The translations under genes were made by a program, and so were the position numbers. Below the pieces are notes generated by a model. That model was not told where the DNA came from, did no database searches, and saw only the letters and a list, made by a program, of their open reading frames with translations. Positions 1 to 6,835 of a stretch of 9,936 nt of DNA are shown here, piece after piece; the stretch's first letter is position 1; the number at the start of each line of letters is the position of its first letter. Location: NCBI GenBank assembly GCA_025450375.1, contig JANWHO010000230.1, positions 1-9,936 of the forward strand. The letters run 5' to 3'. The stretch is from Chloroflexota bacterium. GTDB lineage: Bacteria; Chloroflexota; UBA5177; JANWHV01.

Positions 1-52
1 GGCACGACACTGGTCCCGGCTGGCCTACATCACCACAGTTCGGGCAATTCAT
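1..52 (-). CDS. Zinc-ribbon protein, N-terminal fragment (cut by window edge)
   Basis: Reading the minus strand from an ATG at 52 gives 17 residues before the window ends: MNCPNCGDVGQPGPVSC. The Cys-x2-Cys near the N-terminus, followed by another Cys, is the usual opening of a small bacterial zinc ribbon, in which four cysteines bind one zinc ion. A strong Shine-Dalgarno sequence (GGAGGGGAG, complement of 61-69) lies 8 nt upstream of the ATG and supports this start. The gene lies about 175 nt downstream of the membrane-protein gene on the same strand, so the two may be co-transcribed. Most of the protein is outside the window, so its function cannot be assigned: zinc ribbons of this type lead many unrelated membrane, kinase and hypothetical proteins. 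Confidence 0.55.
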   Translation of the reverse strand, partial: MNCPNCGDVGQPGPVSC

Positions 53-227
53 GGCTACGACTCCCCTCCGCTCTCCAGTCCTTCTGGCGGCATGGGAGCA
101 GTACACCACCGAAGGTGCTGCCACGGACAGGTAAATCACTGTACGAAACTGCCTGGGCGCCTGCCGCGACCAGAGGGCGCGCCAATCAGCGGAGCAAAGA
201 GGAGGACTGGCGGCGGCCTTCGCCTGC

Positions 228-1688
228 CTACGCCGGCACTACGCCGCCCGCGGTGACCTCGCGCTCACGGAGCGCGGCGGCGACGGTGTCGGAACCGCGC
301 CGCTGCCACTTGTAAAAAGTGTCCTCATCGACCTGAAGGAGCCAGTGAACGACTCGCTCGGTATCCGTGGGCGCCCCTCCCTCGCGCTGTCGTCGTTCTT
401 GCAACTGGCGCAGGATAGTGGGCGCGCGCCGCCGGCTGACCCCGCGCGCATAGGGGAAATAGAGGCAGTTATAGTAACGGGACGCCTCTCCGGTCACCCC
501 GCCGGCGCCCGCGGCCGGCTTGAGTCCGCTGAGCAGATCGATCAAGGTCTCCCGCAGGACCGCCGCCCGATTCAACCGATTCTCCTCCAGCCCCTGCTCC
601 TCAACCCCGCGTCCTACCGTCCGGAGATTGAGCAAGGGCGACGTAGCCAGCTTGGTGGGGTCGGAGAGATGGGTGAGGGCGCGGCGCACCGCATCGTCGA
701 ACGACTTGCGGGTCGCCAACTCCGGGCTTGGCCCAACCGGCTGCGTGGCCAGCGCCTCCACGTAGGCGCGAGCGGAGGCGCGCTCCTCCCGCACGGCCGG
801 GGTGAAGAAGGCCGCGTCCAGCCACTTGCCGGCCTGGCCCTGGAGGGTATAGCTCGCGGTGATCAGGGCGGTCAGCACGAGGACAAGCAAGCGGGGGCGC
901 ATGCCATCGAAGCCGATCATTGCCGCGCTTGCCGCCAAATAGGGCAGCAGCAGCAAAGCCAGACCGGTGACGTTGTAGAGGAAGTCACGCCGCACATCGG
1001 TACCGATCAGCAAGTTGCTCTGAATGCCGACCGTTCCGCCCACGGCGCCCAGCCCCGCGAGCAGCAGCAGCCAGGCAGGCAGTTCGCTCCAAGCCGTGGC
1101 CTGAAACTCGAACAGAGCAAAGGAAGCGACCCCACCCAGGAAACAGGCCGCGCCGGCGATCAACATGCGCGTTACGATGCGGGCAATCGTCCGATCGCGG
1201 AACGACAGGCGCAGAAGATTGGTCAGGGCAAGACCGGCGCAGGTCAGCAGGAAGAGTATGTAGATGATATAGAGCGGGCCGACCGCGTCCAGGGCCCCCC
1301 GCGCGGGATAGCGGCGGATGAGATCGGTAAAGGTTCCCAGCCCGATCAAGACCGCCGCCAGCCCATAGGCAACCTGAAGGACCAGCCGCTGTCGCCGGGG
1401 CTCCAGGGTTCCGCCCAGAAGGAAGCTCAGGTGCAGCCAGAGCGCGGCCGGGGCCACCGAGGCCCACCATTGCGCGCGGTCGAGGATAGCTCTGGTGCCG
1501 TGGGGCGCCGAGCTGAGCGCCTCCAGGAGACCGCCGAAGCCGAAGAGGGCGGCGGTGGCCACGGCCGTGATGCCGGTGAGGCGCGCTACCCGTCCGCCAT
1601 CGCCGCGGGTGAGCACGTACAGACCATGCCAGAAGAAGGCCGCGAAGCCCAGCACATGAACCACGAATCGGGCCGTATCGGGCGCCAC
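228..1688 (-). CDS. Polytopic membrane protein with cytoplasmic HTH-like C-terminus
   Basis: A 486-residue protein of unknown function. About nine hydrophobic segments fill roughly residues 8-290, beginning with FVVHVLGFAAFFWHGLYVL. The remaining ~193 residues are soluble, charged and presumably cytoplasmic. Near the end, RYYNCLYFPYARGVSRRRAP and then DEDTFYKWQRRGSDTVAAAL resemble helix-turn-helix segments of the form 'Y-x2-G-x-S ... TFYRW ... A-x2-L'. A membrane-anchored regulator is therefore possible, but this is inference. The helix-rich N-terminus recalls seven-helix sensor regions of bacterial receptors, without a clear family match. The frame is open up to an ATG at 1829. I prefer GTG at 1688, which has GGGAGAGG 5 nt upstream and places helix 1 close to the N-terminus; ATG 1748 is the alternative. 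The 1829 start lies upstream of the apparent -10 element at 1780-1785. A long open frame on the opposite strand is a GC-rich shadow. Confidence 0.75.
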   Translation of the reverse strand: MAPDTARFVVHVLGFAAFFWHGLYVLTRGDGGRVARLTGITAVATAALFGFGGLLEALSSAPHGTRAILDRAQWWASVAPAALWLHLSFLLGGTLEPRRQRLVLQVAYGLAAVLIGLGTFTDLIRRYPARGALDAVGPLYIIYILFLLTCAGLALTNLLRLSFRDRTIARIVTRMLIAGAACFLGGVASFALFEFQATAWSELPAWLLLLAGLGAVGGTVGIQSNLLIGTDVRRDFLYNVTGLALLLLPYLAASAAMIGFDGMRPRLLVLVLTALITASYTLQGQAGKWLDAAFFTPAVREERASARAYVEALATQPVGPSPELATRKSFDDAVRRALTHLSDPTKLATSPLLNLRTVGRGVEEQGLEENRLNRAAVLRETLIDLLSGLKPAAGAGGVTGEASRYYNCLYFPYARGVSRRRAPTILRQLQERRQREGGAPTDTERVVHWLLQVDEDTFYKWQRRGSDTVAAALREREVTAGGVVPA

Positions 1689-1693
1689 GCACA

Positions 1694-1701
1694 CCTCTCC
1701 C
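1694..1701 (-). promoter_or_regulatory. Ribosome binding site deciding the membrane-protein start
   Basis: The minus strand reads GGGAGAGG, then 5 nt, then GTG at 1688. It is the best Shine-Dalgarno match near any candidate start of this gene and the reason for choosing 1688 over ATG 1748 or ATG 1829. Confidence 0.5.
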
Positions 1702-1779
1702 GCGCTCGGTCCCGCGGCACCGGAGGTCCCACACACTACCGCGACCATCCAGCAGGGGACACAATCGTGCGCCGCCCTT

Positions 1780-1788
1780 ACTATAGCA
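1780..1788 (-). promoter_or_regulatory. Extended -10 promoter for the minus-strand membrane gene
   Basis: The minus strand reads TGC-TATAGT (complement of 1780-1788), an extended -10 element with five of six consensus bases in the hexamer. No convincing -35 box stands 17 nt upstream, as is common for extended -10 promoters. Transcription would begin near 1773 and give a leader of about 85 nt before the GTG at 1688. Confidence 0.45.
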
Positions 1789-1842
1789 TGTTCAATCCAC
1801 CCGTCTCCTAGCCGAAGGCATTGATGCACCTCTTGAAGGCGC

Positions 1843-1872
1843 TTTACGGGTATTCCGCCCTCATGCTACACT
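1843..1872 (+). promoter_or_regulatory. Candidate sigma70 promoter for the PIN/TRAM-isp operon
   Basis: TTTACG (1843-1848), an 18-nt spacer and TACACT (1867-1872), with TG one base before the -10 hexamer (an extended -10). Each hexamer matches four of six consensus bases. Transcription would start near 1879, leaving a leader of roughly 230 nt before the ATG at 2108. This promoter diverges from the minus-strand one about 60 nt away. Nothing else recognisable was found between 1880 and 2107. Confidence 0.4.
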
Positions 1873-2107
1873 GATGGTATCGGCTCATGAACAGAAGATG
1901 AATTGCAGCCGGCAGTCCTTATCTGGTTGGTTTGTCTCTCTGCCGGTCGAAGCGGAACGGTTGCCTCCTCCCTATGGTTCCCCATCACGCGACATGCCTG
2001 ACCGGTCGCTACCGCATACCTCGCTACCAGGCGCTCGCGCGAGCCGGCTCGGCCACGCGACGCATCGCAGCGGGGATGGCTGGCCGCGCCCTGGAAGGCC
2101 GAGCCTG

Positions 2108-3163
2108 ATGGGTTCCAGCATCCCGCTGCGCGTTCTGGTAGCAGCCATTCCCGCCGCCATTGTTTGGGCACTGATCGATGCCTTCCCCAGCCATACCGCC
2201 AATCTGGATGTCCTGGCGGCGTTGGTCCTCTTCGTGGTGGCGCTGGCGGTGCCATCACTGCTGCCGGGCGCTCCACTGGCTCGCGCGGATCGCCTGCTGC
2301 ACGAGGCTCCGATAGCGGATCTCGCGGTAGGCACTCTCGGACTCGGACTGGGGCTGATCCTGGGCGCCTTTCTAGCCTTTCCACTCTCCCATCTCCCCTA
2401 CCCCGCCGGCATATGGCTTCCCTTGGTGGCCTTGGTGGTGATGACGGCGTTGTTTACGCAGGTGGCGCTTGGCCGGCGGGCCGACCTGCGCACCCTCCTG
2501 GCTACCCGCGCGGCGCCCCTCGCCCCCCCCGCCATCGAGCCCGCGGCCCCGGTGCATCAGCGGGTTCTCCTCGACACCAGCGCCATTATCGATGGGCGGA
2601 TCGCCGACATCAGCGCCACCGGCTTCATCAGCGGCGAGTTGGTGGTGCCGCGCTTCATCCTGGATGAACTGCAACACATCGCCGATTCCCCCGATCTGTT
2701 GCGCCGCAACCGGGGCCGGCGGGGCCTGGATATGCTCAACCGGATGAGCAAGGACTCGACCACCCCGGTCAGCGTGCTCGATCTCGACGCGAAGGATATC
2801 GCCGAGGTGGATGGGAAGCTGGTGCAGATCGCCAAGAGCCGCGGCTGCGCGATCATCACCAACGACTTCAATCTTAACCGGGTGGCCGAACTGCAGGGGG
2901 TGCTGGTGCTCAACGTCAATCAACTGGCCAACGCGGTAAAGCCGGTGGTGCTGCCGGGCGAGGAGATGGCGGTCCACATCATCCAGCAGGGCAAGGAGAT
3001 CAACCAGGGGGTAGGGTATCTCGACGACGGGACGATGATCGTGGTCGAGGATGGGCAGCGATTCCTCAATCGTGACGTGGATATTATCGTCACCCGTGTG
3101 CTGCAAACGGTGGCAGGACGCATGATCTTCGCCCATCCAAAGGCGCACGGGAACGGCCGCTGA
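2108..3163 (+). CDS. Membrane-anchored PIN/TRAM-domain protein (YacL family)
   Basis: A 351-residue protein with the YacL architecture. Four predicted membrane helices lie at about 5-25, 34-54, 71-92 and 101-121. A PIN ribonuclease-fold domain follows at about 152-275, and a TRAM domain (predicted nucleic-acid binding) at about 280-340. The PIN acidic residues are visible: D156 in LLDTSAIIDG, E187 in ILDELQ, D235 in EVDGKL and D253 in TNDFN. By family knowledge PIN domains are metal-dependent RNases, but the role of YacL-type proteins is poorly defined. The frame is open from 1874, but those extra 78 residues are Arg/Ser/Pro-rich with no homologous look. ATG 2108 has GGAAGG about 9 nt upstream and begins just before helix 1, so I chose it. 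It is the first gene of the operon, ending 2 nt before ispD. Confidence 0.88.
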   Translation: MGSSIPLRVLVAAIPAAIVWALIDAFPSHTANLDVLAALVLFVVALAVPSLLPGAPLARADRLLHEAPIADLAVGTLGLGLGLILGAFLAFPLSHLPYPAGIWLPLVALVVMTALFTQVALGRRADLRTLLATRAAPLAPPAIEPAAPVHQRVLLDTSAIIDGRIADISATGFISGELVVPRFILDELQHIADSPDLLRRNRGRRGLDMLNRMSKDSTTPVSVLDLDAKDIAEVDGKLVQIAKSRGCAIITNDFNLNRVAELQGVLVLNVNQLANAVKPVVLPGEEMAVHIIQQGKEINQGVGYLDDGTMIVVEDGQRFLNRDVDIIVTRVLQTVAGRMIFAHPKAHGNGR

Positions 3164-3165
3164 TC

Positions 3166-3876
3166 GTGGAGAGCGGTCCGGCGAAGGTCGGCGCTATTAT
3201 CGTCGCGGCGGGAAGCAGCCTGCGGATGGGCGGCGCCGACAAGCTCTGGGTCGATCTCGGTGGCCAGCCCCTGCTCGCCCGAACCATCGCCGCCATCGTC
3301 GCGCTGCCGGCCCTGGCGGAGCTGGTGGTGGTGGGCGGCCCCGATACTCTCCGCCGCGCCGCTGAATTGCCTGGGGATCCGCCCTGGTCGCGGGTAGACC
3401 GTTGGGTGGCGGGCGGCGCCACCCGCCAGGACTCCGTGTATTGTGGGCTGGAGGCCCTGGGTCCGCACTCGATCATCCTGATCCACGATGGAGCCCGTCC
3501 GCTGGTCCGCCAGGAAACCCTGGAACGCGGGGTGGCGGCGGCCCAGGCTCATGGAGCGGCGCTGGCGGCGATTCCGATCACCGATACGATCAAGGTGGTG
3601 GACCAGGATGAGCGAGTGCGGAGCACCCTCGACCGAACCGCCCTTCGGGGCGCCCAGACCCCCCAGGTGTTCGCCGGATCCCTACTCCGCCAGGCATACG
3701 CGCGGGTAGGCGCCGCCCGCGCCGGCTGTACGGATGACGCGGCGGTGATGGAGATGGCGGGCCTGCCGGTCTACGTCTTTCCCGGCGAGCAGGACAATCT
3801 CAAAGTAAGCACTCCAGCCGACCTGGCGCTGGTGCGTGCCCTGTGGGCGGCGCGGATGGAGGAGGAAACGGCATGA
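3166..3876 (+). CDS. ispD: 2-C-methyl-D-erythritol 4-phosphate cytidylyltransferase (IspD)
   Basis: A 236-residue cytosolic enzyme of the usual IspD length. It transfers CMP from CTP to 2-C-methyl-D-erythritol 4-phosphate in the MEP route to isoprenoid precursors. The nucleotide-binding opening AAGSSLRMGGADK (14-26) carries the expected Arg (R20) and Lys (K26). Further family motifs are GGATRQDSV (83-91), HDGARP (107-112), PITDTIK (137-143), TPQVF (165-169), TDDA (189-192) and NLKVSTPADL (211-220), which includes the conserved late lysine. Translation appears to start at GTG 3166, two bases after the stop of the upstream gene; the Shine-Dalgarno match there is weak, so coupling to upstream translation is likely. 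The stop overlaps the ispF ATG as ATGA. Identification is secure from the motifs and the adjacent ispF. Confidence 0.96.
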   Translation: MESGPAKVGAIIVAAGSSLRMGGADKLWVDLGGQPLLARTIAAIVALPALAELVVVGGPDTLRRAAELPGDPPWSRVDRWVAGGATRQDSVYCGLEALGPHSIILIHDGARPLVRQETLERGVAAAQAHGAALAAIPITDTIKVVDQDERVRSTLDRTALRGAQTPQVFAGSLLRQAYARVGAARAGCTDDAAVMEMAGLPVYVFPGEQDNLKVSTPADLALVRALWAARMEEETA

Positions 3877-4367
3877 GTGAGCCGGCGATCCCGGAGATCC
3901 GGGTGGGCATGGGCTATGATGTACATCCGTTCGCCGAGGGCCGCCCCCTTTTTCTCGGCGGGGTCGAGTTCCTTCACGAGCGCGGCCTGGATGGTCATTC
4001 GGATGCCGATGTGCTCCTGCACGCGATCTGCGATGCTCTCCTGGGCGCGGCGGCCCTGGGCGATATCGGGCACCATTTCCCCCCCGGAGACCCTGATTAC
4101 GCGGGGATCGCCAGCACCCTTTTGCTGGCCCGCGTGGCCGGCCTGCTCACCGACCACGGCTGGCGGGTGGTGAACGTGGACAGCACGGTGGTGGCCGAGC
4201 GCCCTCGGGTTGCCCCCCAGGTACCGGCGATCCGGGCCCACATCGCCGCCGCCCTCAACATCGACCAGGAGCGGGTAAGCGTGAAGGCCACTACCAACGA
4301 GGGGCTGGGCTTCATCGGGCGCGAGGAGGGGATTGCTGCCATGGCGGTGGCGATGATCCGGCGGTGA
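3873..4367 (+). CDS. ispF: 2-C-methyl-D-erythritol 2,4-cyclodiphosphate synthase (IspF)
   Basis: A 164-residue protein of typical IspF length. It cyclises CDP-methylerythritol 2-phosphate to methylerythritol 2,4-cyclodiphosphate with release of CMP, and the family works as a homotrimer. Metal ligands are seen as D16 and H18 in GYDVHPF and H50 after HSDADVLL. DIGHHFPPGDP (64-74) and KATTNEGLGF (138-147) are the other family signatures. The start at ATG 3873 is well supported by GGAGGAAA just upstream (3861-3868), and the ATG overlaps the ispD stop by 4 nt. The frame is open back to GTG 3843, but that extension lies inside ispD and has no supporting site. The 3' end overlaps a possible GTG start of the repressor gene as GTGA. 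Confidence 0.97.
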   Translation: MSEPAIPEIRVGMGYDVHPFAEGRPLFLGGVEFLHERGLDGHSDADVLLHAICDALLGAAALGDIGHHFPPGDPDYAGIASTLLLARVAGLLTDHGWRVVNVDSTVVAERPRVAPQVPAIRAHIAAALNIDQERVSVKATTNEGLGFIGREEGIAAMAVAMIRR

Positions 4368-4378
4368 ACGAAAAGACC

Positions 4379-5365
4379 ATGAGTAAGCTACCGACTATTC
4401 ACGACATTGCCCGTGAGGTGGGTGTCTCCGTCTCAGCGGTCTCGCACGCATTCAATCGGCCCGAGGAGATCTCGCCGGACTTAAGAGAACGGATCCTCCG
4501 GGTGGCCCGGCAACGCGGTTACCGGCCCGACCCCCGCGCCCGCGGCTTGCGTCGTGGCGAGAACAGCCTGATCGCTCTGGCAATTACCAATCTGGCTAAT
4601 GTCTACTACGCGGGAATCGCGCGCGCGGCGCAGCGGCGGCTGGCCGCCCAGGGCTACTATCTGGTCGTGCTCGATAGCGACGGCACGGCGGAGGGAGAGC
4701 AACGCAGCATCGAGGCGGTCCGTCATGAACGAATGGCCGGCGCCATCGCCGACATCCATCATCTGCAAGCAGCCGATGTACTGCACTATCTGGGCGGTCG
4801 TCCAATTGTCTTCATCACCGACCTGCAAGAATCATGTGCGGCGCCGAGCGTACGCTTGAACAACTTTCCCGCCGCCCACGCGGCCACCACTTATCTGATC
4901 GAGCAGGGGCGGCGGCGTATCGCCCACATCAGCGGCCCGAGCGATCACCCATCCGCCATGCAACGGCAAGCAGGCTACCGGCGTGCCCTGACTGATCTGG
5001 GCCTGGCCTGGCACGCCGAGGTGGTAGGCGACTATTTGTTTCCGGAGGGGCATCGAGCCATGGAACGCCTCCTGGCCCGGCCGGATCCTCCCGATGCCGT
5101 CTTTGCCGCCAACGATCTGATGGCGCTGGGCGCGCTTTCGCTGTTGCGGGAACGGGACATCGCCATTCCCGATCAGATTGCCCTCGTTGGTTTCGACAAT
5201 ATTGAGGAGGCGGCCTGGAGCGTGCCGCCGTTGACCACGATCGACCAACCCTCGCGCCAAATCGGCACCGAGGCCGCCTCGCTGCTACTGCTAGCGCTCC
5301 AGGACCCTCATTGCCGGACCACCGTAGACGTGACATGCACGCTGGTCCGCCGTGGCAGTGCTTGA
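4379..5365 (+). CDS. LacI-family transcriptional repressor
   Basis: A 328-residue DNA-binding regulator with the standard LacI layout. The N-terminal HTH is PTIHDIAREVGVSVSAVSHA (5-24), and the hinge helix is near PDPRARGLRRG (50-60). A periplasmic-binding-protein-like effector domain follows, ending with VPPLTTIDQPSRQIG and a final LVRRGS. The recognition helix has VSH, as in E. coli PurR, rather than the commoner VSR. The effector domain implies a small ligand, by context a sugar. ATG 4379 has GGTGA 11 nt upstream. GTG 4364, overlapping the ispF stop as GTGA and adding five residues, is equally possible. The gene is at the end of the isp operon and directly upstream of a sugar importer, whose promoter begins at its stop codon. 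Control of that importer is the likely job but is inferred. Confidence 0.93.
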   Translation: MSKLPTIHDIAREVGVSVSAVSHAFNRPEEISPDLRERILRVARQRGYRPDPRARGLRRGENSLIALAITNLANVYYAGIARAAQRRLAAQGYYLVVLDSDGTAEGEQRSIEAVRHERMAGAIADIHHLQAADVLHYLGGRPIVFITDLQESCAAPSVRLNNFPAAHAATTYLIEQGRRRIAHISGPSDHPSAMQRQAGYRRALTDLGLAWHAEVVGDYLFPEGHRAMERLLARPDPPDAVFAANDLMALGALSLLRERDIAIPDQIALVGFDNIEEAAWSVPPLTTIDQPSRQIGTEAASLLLLALQDPHCRTTVDVTCTLVRRGSA

Positions 5366-5391
5366 CTATAAGGTTATAGTTGAGGTAGGAT
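5362..5391 (+). promoter_or_regulatory. Promoter of the sugar transport cassette
   Basis: TTGACT (5362-5367, five of six consensus bases), an 18-nt spacer and TAGGAT (5386-5391, four of six). The -35 box overlaps the TGA stop of the repressor gene (5363-5365). Transcription would begin near 5398 and leave about 260 nt of leader before the binding-protein ATG. Confidence 0.5.
5365..5380 (+). promoter_or_regulatory. Candidate LacI-family operator (16-bp palindrome)
   Basis: ACTATAAGGTTATAGT consists of two perfect 7-bp inverted arms around a central GG. It is strikingly AT-rich for this sequence and fills most of the space between the -35 and -10 boxes of the cassette promoter, so a bound protein would block RNA polymerase. 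The adjacent LacI-family gene is the obvious candidate to bind it. The centre is GG rather than the CG typical of LacI-family operators, which lowers confidence. A terminator is unlikely, since the arms are AT-rich and no T-run follows. Confidence 0.5.
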
Positions 5392-5397
5392 GTGCCC

Positions 5398-5439
5398 TGC
5401 CAAGGTATACGCCCTGAACAGCGGGCGCGGTACGTGGCA
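5398..5439 (+). other. Imperfect hairpin at the start of the cassette leader RNA
   Basis: Three stacked helices can form: TGCCA (5398-5402) with TGGCA (5435-5439), GTA (5405-5407) with TAC (5431-5433), and CGCCC (5410-5414) with GGGCG (5423-5427). They are separated by small internal loops and close on an 8-nt loop. The structure sits where the transcript should begin, so it could be a 5' stabiliser or a regulatory leader element. The rest of the leader, to 5657, shows no known riboswitch pattern to me. Confidence 0.3.
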
Positions 5440-5615
5440 ATCCGAGAACACCGAGATCCATGCTGAGTCAATGACAGCCCGGCAGAGGAAGGGGGTGATG
5501 TGGATTCCCGCATATCAGTCCGGTAGCGACCCCGGCGCGCGGACGATGGCCTCATGCGCGGTATTTATGCCTAGCAGGATACAGGGGGCATCGACCACGC
5601 TGATTTTCCTCGCAC

Positions 5616-5624
5616 TGGTATAGC
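5616..5624 (+). promoter_or_regulatory. Possible second, proximal promoter (extended -10)
   Basis: TGG-TATAGC is an extended -10 element (TG, one base, hexamer with four of six matches) about 34 nt before the binding-protein ATG. No -35 box was found at the normal distance. If used, it would give a short leader without the hairpin at 5398-5439. Confidence 0.25.
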
Positions 5625-5657
5625 GATTCCCGAACCATGAAGGGAGCGTATCGGCGC

Positions 5658-6737
5658 ATGAACAGGCAATCATCCAGCACACGACTTCGGAAGACATTGG
5701 CGATGGCTGGCACTACACTGGCCCTCGTCCTCGCGGGCGTCGGCGGCAACGCCACCCATGCGGCGCGACCCCACAGCGCGAAGCTGGTCTACTTCATTTT
5801 CACCGGCTTCACCTACCCCTACTTCGCCCCCATGGCCCAGGGAGTCACGGCGGCAGCCAAGTTGTATCCAAACCTGGACATCAAGATCGTCAGCGCCAAT
5901 AATTCGGCATCGACCGAGATCACCGACATTAACGAGGCACTGGCAAACGGCGCCCAGGGGATCATTCTCAATCCGGTCCAGGAATCGGTTACGCACGCCG
6001 CGCAGCAGGCGATGAGCAAGGGCATCCCGGTGATCACCATCGACCGTGATGTTTCCAATAACGCGGCTCGGATTGCCTTTATCGGTGACAAGGATGTGCA
6101 GCTAGGCCAGGAACAGACTGACTATGCGATGAAGTATCTGGCCGCCAACCATGTGCCCAAGCCCTGGCATGTGGCGATTCTAGAAGGTACGCTCGGCGCC
6201 AGCACAGCCGTCGATCGGCTAACGGGCGAGATGAACGCGCTAAAGCCGTATATTAAAAACGGGTCGGCGAAGGTAGTCTACAACCAATCGGCGAACTTCA
6301 TGACTTCCGTGGCCCAAACACAGATCTCGGAGTTGCTTGCTAAGACGCGCGACATCCAGTTGATCGTCTGCGGCAATGACGCCATGGCCCTGGGCGCGAT
6401 CACGGCCCTTAAAGATCAGGGGATCACCGCCGGCAAAGGCACGTACGTGATCGGCGCCGACGCGCAACCGGAAACCATGGCGGCAATCAAGGCTGGGACG
6501 CAGCTTGACAGCGTTACCCATTCGCCGTACCTGGAGGCTGTCTGGTCGGTGGAAGCGATGAGTAATTACCTTGGGAACAAAACAAAGCCAGCGGCCAACA
6601 AGTTTCCCCAGGGATATGTGATTATTCCCATGACCGTGGTGACCAAGAAGAACGTGGCGGGAATCGCCGCCTGGGGCACCCCCCACGTGATTCCGGGCCT
6701 CCCTTACGGTCAGGGCAAGTCACTTACCGTTCACTGA
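5658..6737 (+). CDS. Sugar ABC transporter substrate-binding protein (RbsB-like)
   Basis: A 359-residue secreted solute-binding protein of the Peripla_BP_4/ribose-binding type. The Sec signal peptide has basic residues R9, R11 and K12, a hydrophobic core at about 13-28, and a likely cut after THA (A35). There is no lipobox cysteine. Residues matching the sugar contacts of E. coli RbsB are present: D129-R130 in ITIDRD, R187 in STAVDRLTG, N240-D241 in CGNDAMALGA, D268 in VIGADAQPE and Q282 in GTQLDS. This points to a pentose or hexose of the CUT2 class without naming it. The start is ATG 5658, with AAGGGAG at 5640-5646. ATG 5637 is in frame but lacks a ribosome binding site. It is the first gene of the transport cassette, separated from the ATPase gene by a strong hairpin. 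Confidence 0.92.
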   Translation: MNRQSSSTRLRKTLAMAGTTLALVLAGVGGNATHAARPHSAKLVYFIFTGFTYPYFAPMAQGVTAAAKLYPNLDIKIVSANNSASTEITDINEALANGAQGIILNPVQESVTHAAQQAMSKGIPVITIDRDVSNNAARIAFIGDKDVQLGQEQTDYAMKYLAANHVPKPWHVAILEGTLGASTAVDRLTGEMNALKPYIKNGSAKVVYNQSANFMTSVAQTQISELLAKTRDIQLIVCGNDAMALGAITALKDQGITAGKGTYVIGADAQPETMAAIKAGTQLDSVTHSPYLEAVWSVEAMSNYLGNKTKPAANKFPQGYVIIPMTVVTKKNVAGIAAWGTPHVIPGLPYGQGKSLTVH

Positions 6738-6743
6738 GGCGGG

Positions 6744-6785
6744 CGCGACATCGCTCCCGCTAAACGTAGCGGGAGCGATGTCGCG
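6744..6785 (+). other. Perfect 19-bp intercistronic hairpin
   Basis: CGCGACATCGCTCCCGCTA (6744-6762) is followed by the 4-nt loop AACG and its exact reverse complement (6767-6785). It starts 6 nt after the binding-protein stop and ends 50 nt before the ATPase ATG. No T-run follows, so it is probably not a simple full terminator. By analogy with intercistronic stem-loops in other binding-protein operons, it may protect the upstream mRNA's 3' end or partly terminate transcription, so that binding protein is made in excess. Confidence 0.7.
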
Positions 6786-6835
6786 TAAGTATGGAATGAT
6801 CCGTGGCAAGACTGAACCACAGGGGCTAGGGGAGT

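Noticed and set aside
174..200. GGCGC/GCGCC inverted repeat downstream of the membrane gene as a terminator
   Set aside because: Only 5 bp of stem with a large loop and no T-run, which is expected by chance at this GC content.
115..315. Plus-strand 66-codon open frame near the left edge
   Set aside because: It runs into the 3' end of the opposite membrane gene, has no ribosome binding site and no recognisable sequence.
345..1811. 488-codon open frame on the plus strand
   Set aside because: It lies opposite the membrane-protein gene. Its product is Gln/Gly/Arg-rich with no domain, while the minus strand encodes regular membrane helices. Treated as a shadow of GC-rich coding sequence.
1874..2107. 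78-codon N-terminal extension of the PIN/TRAM protein
   Set aside because: It has low-complexity Arg/Ser/Pro composition and overlaps the proposed transcript start, whereas ATG 2108 has a ribosome binding site and begins just before the first membrane helix.
5390..5623. 77-codon open frame in the leader of the sugar cassette
   Set aside because: Its ATG overlaps the proposed -10 box, the product shows no domain or signal, and the composition does not look coding. It could only be translated from read-through transcripts.
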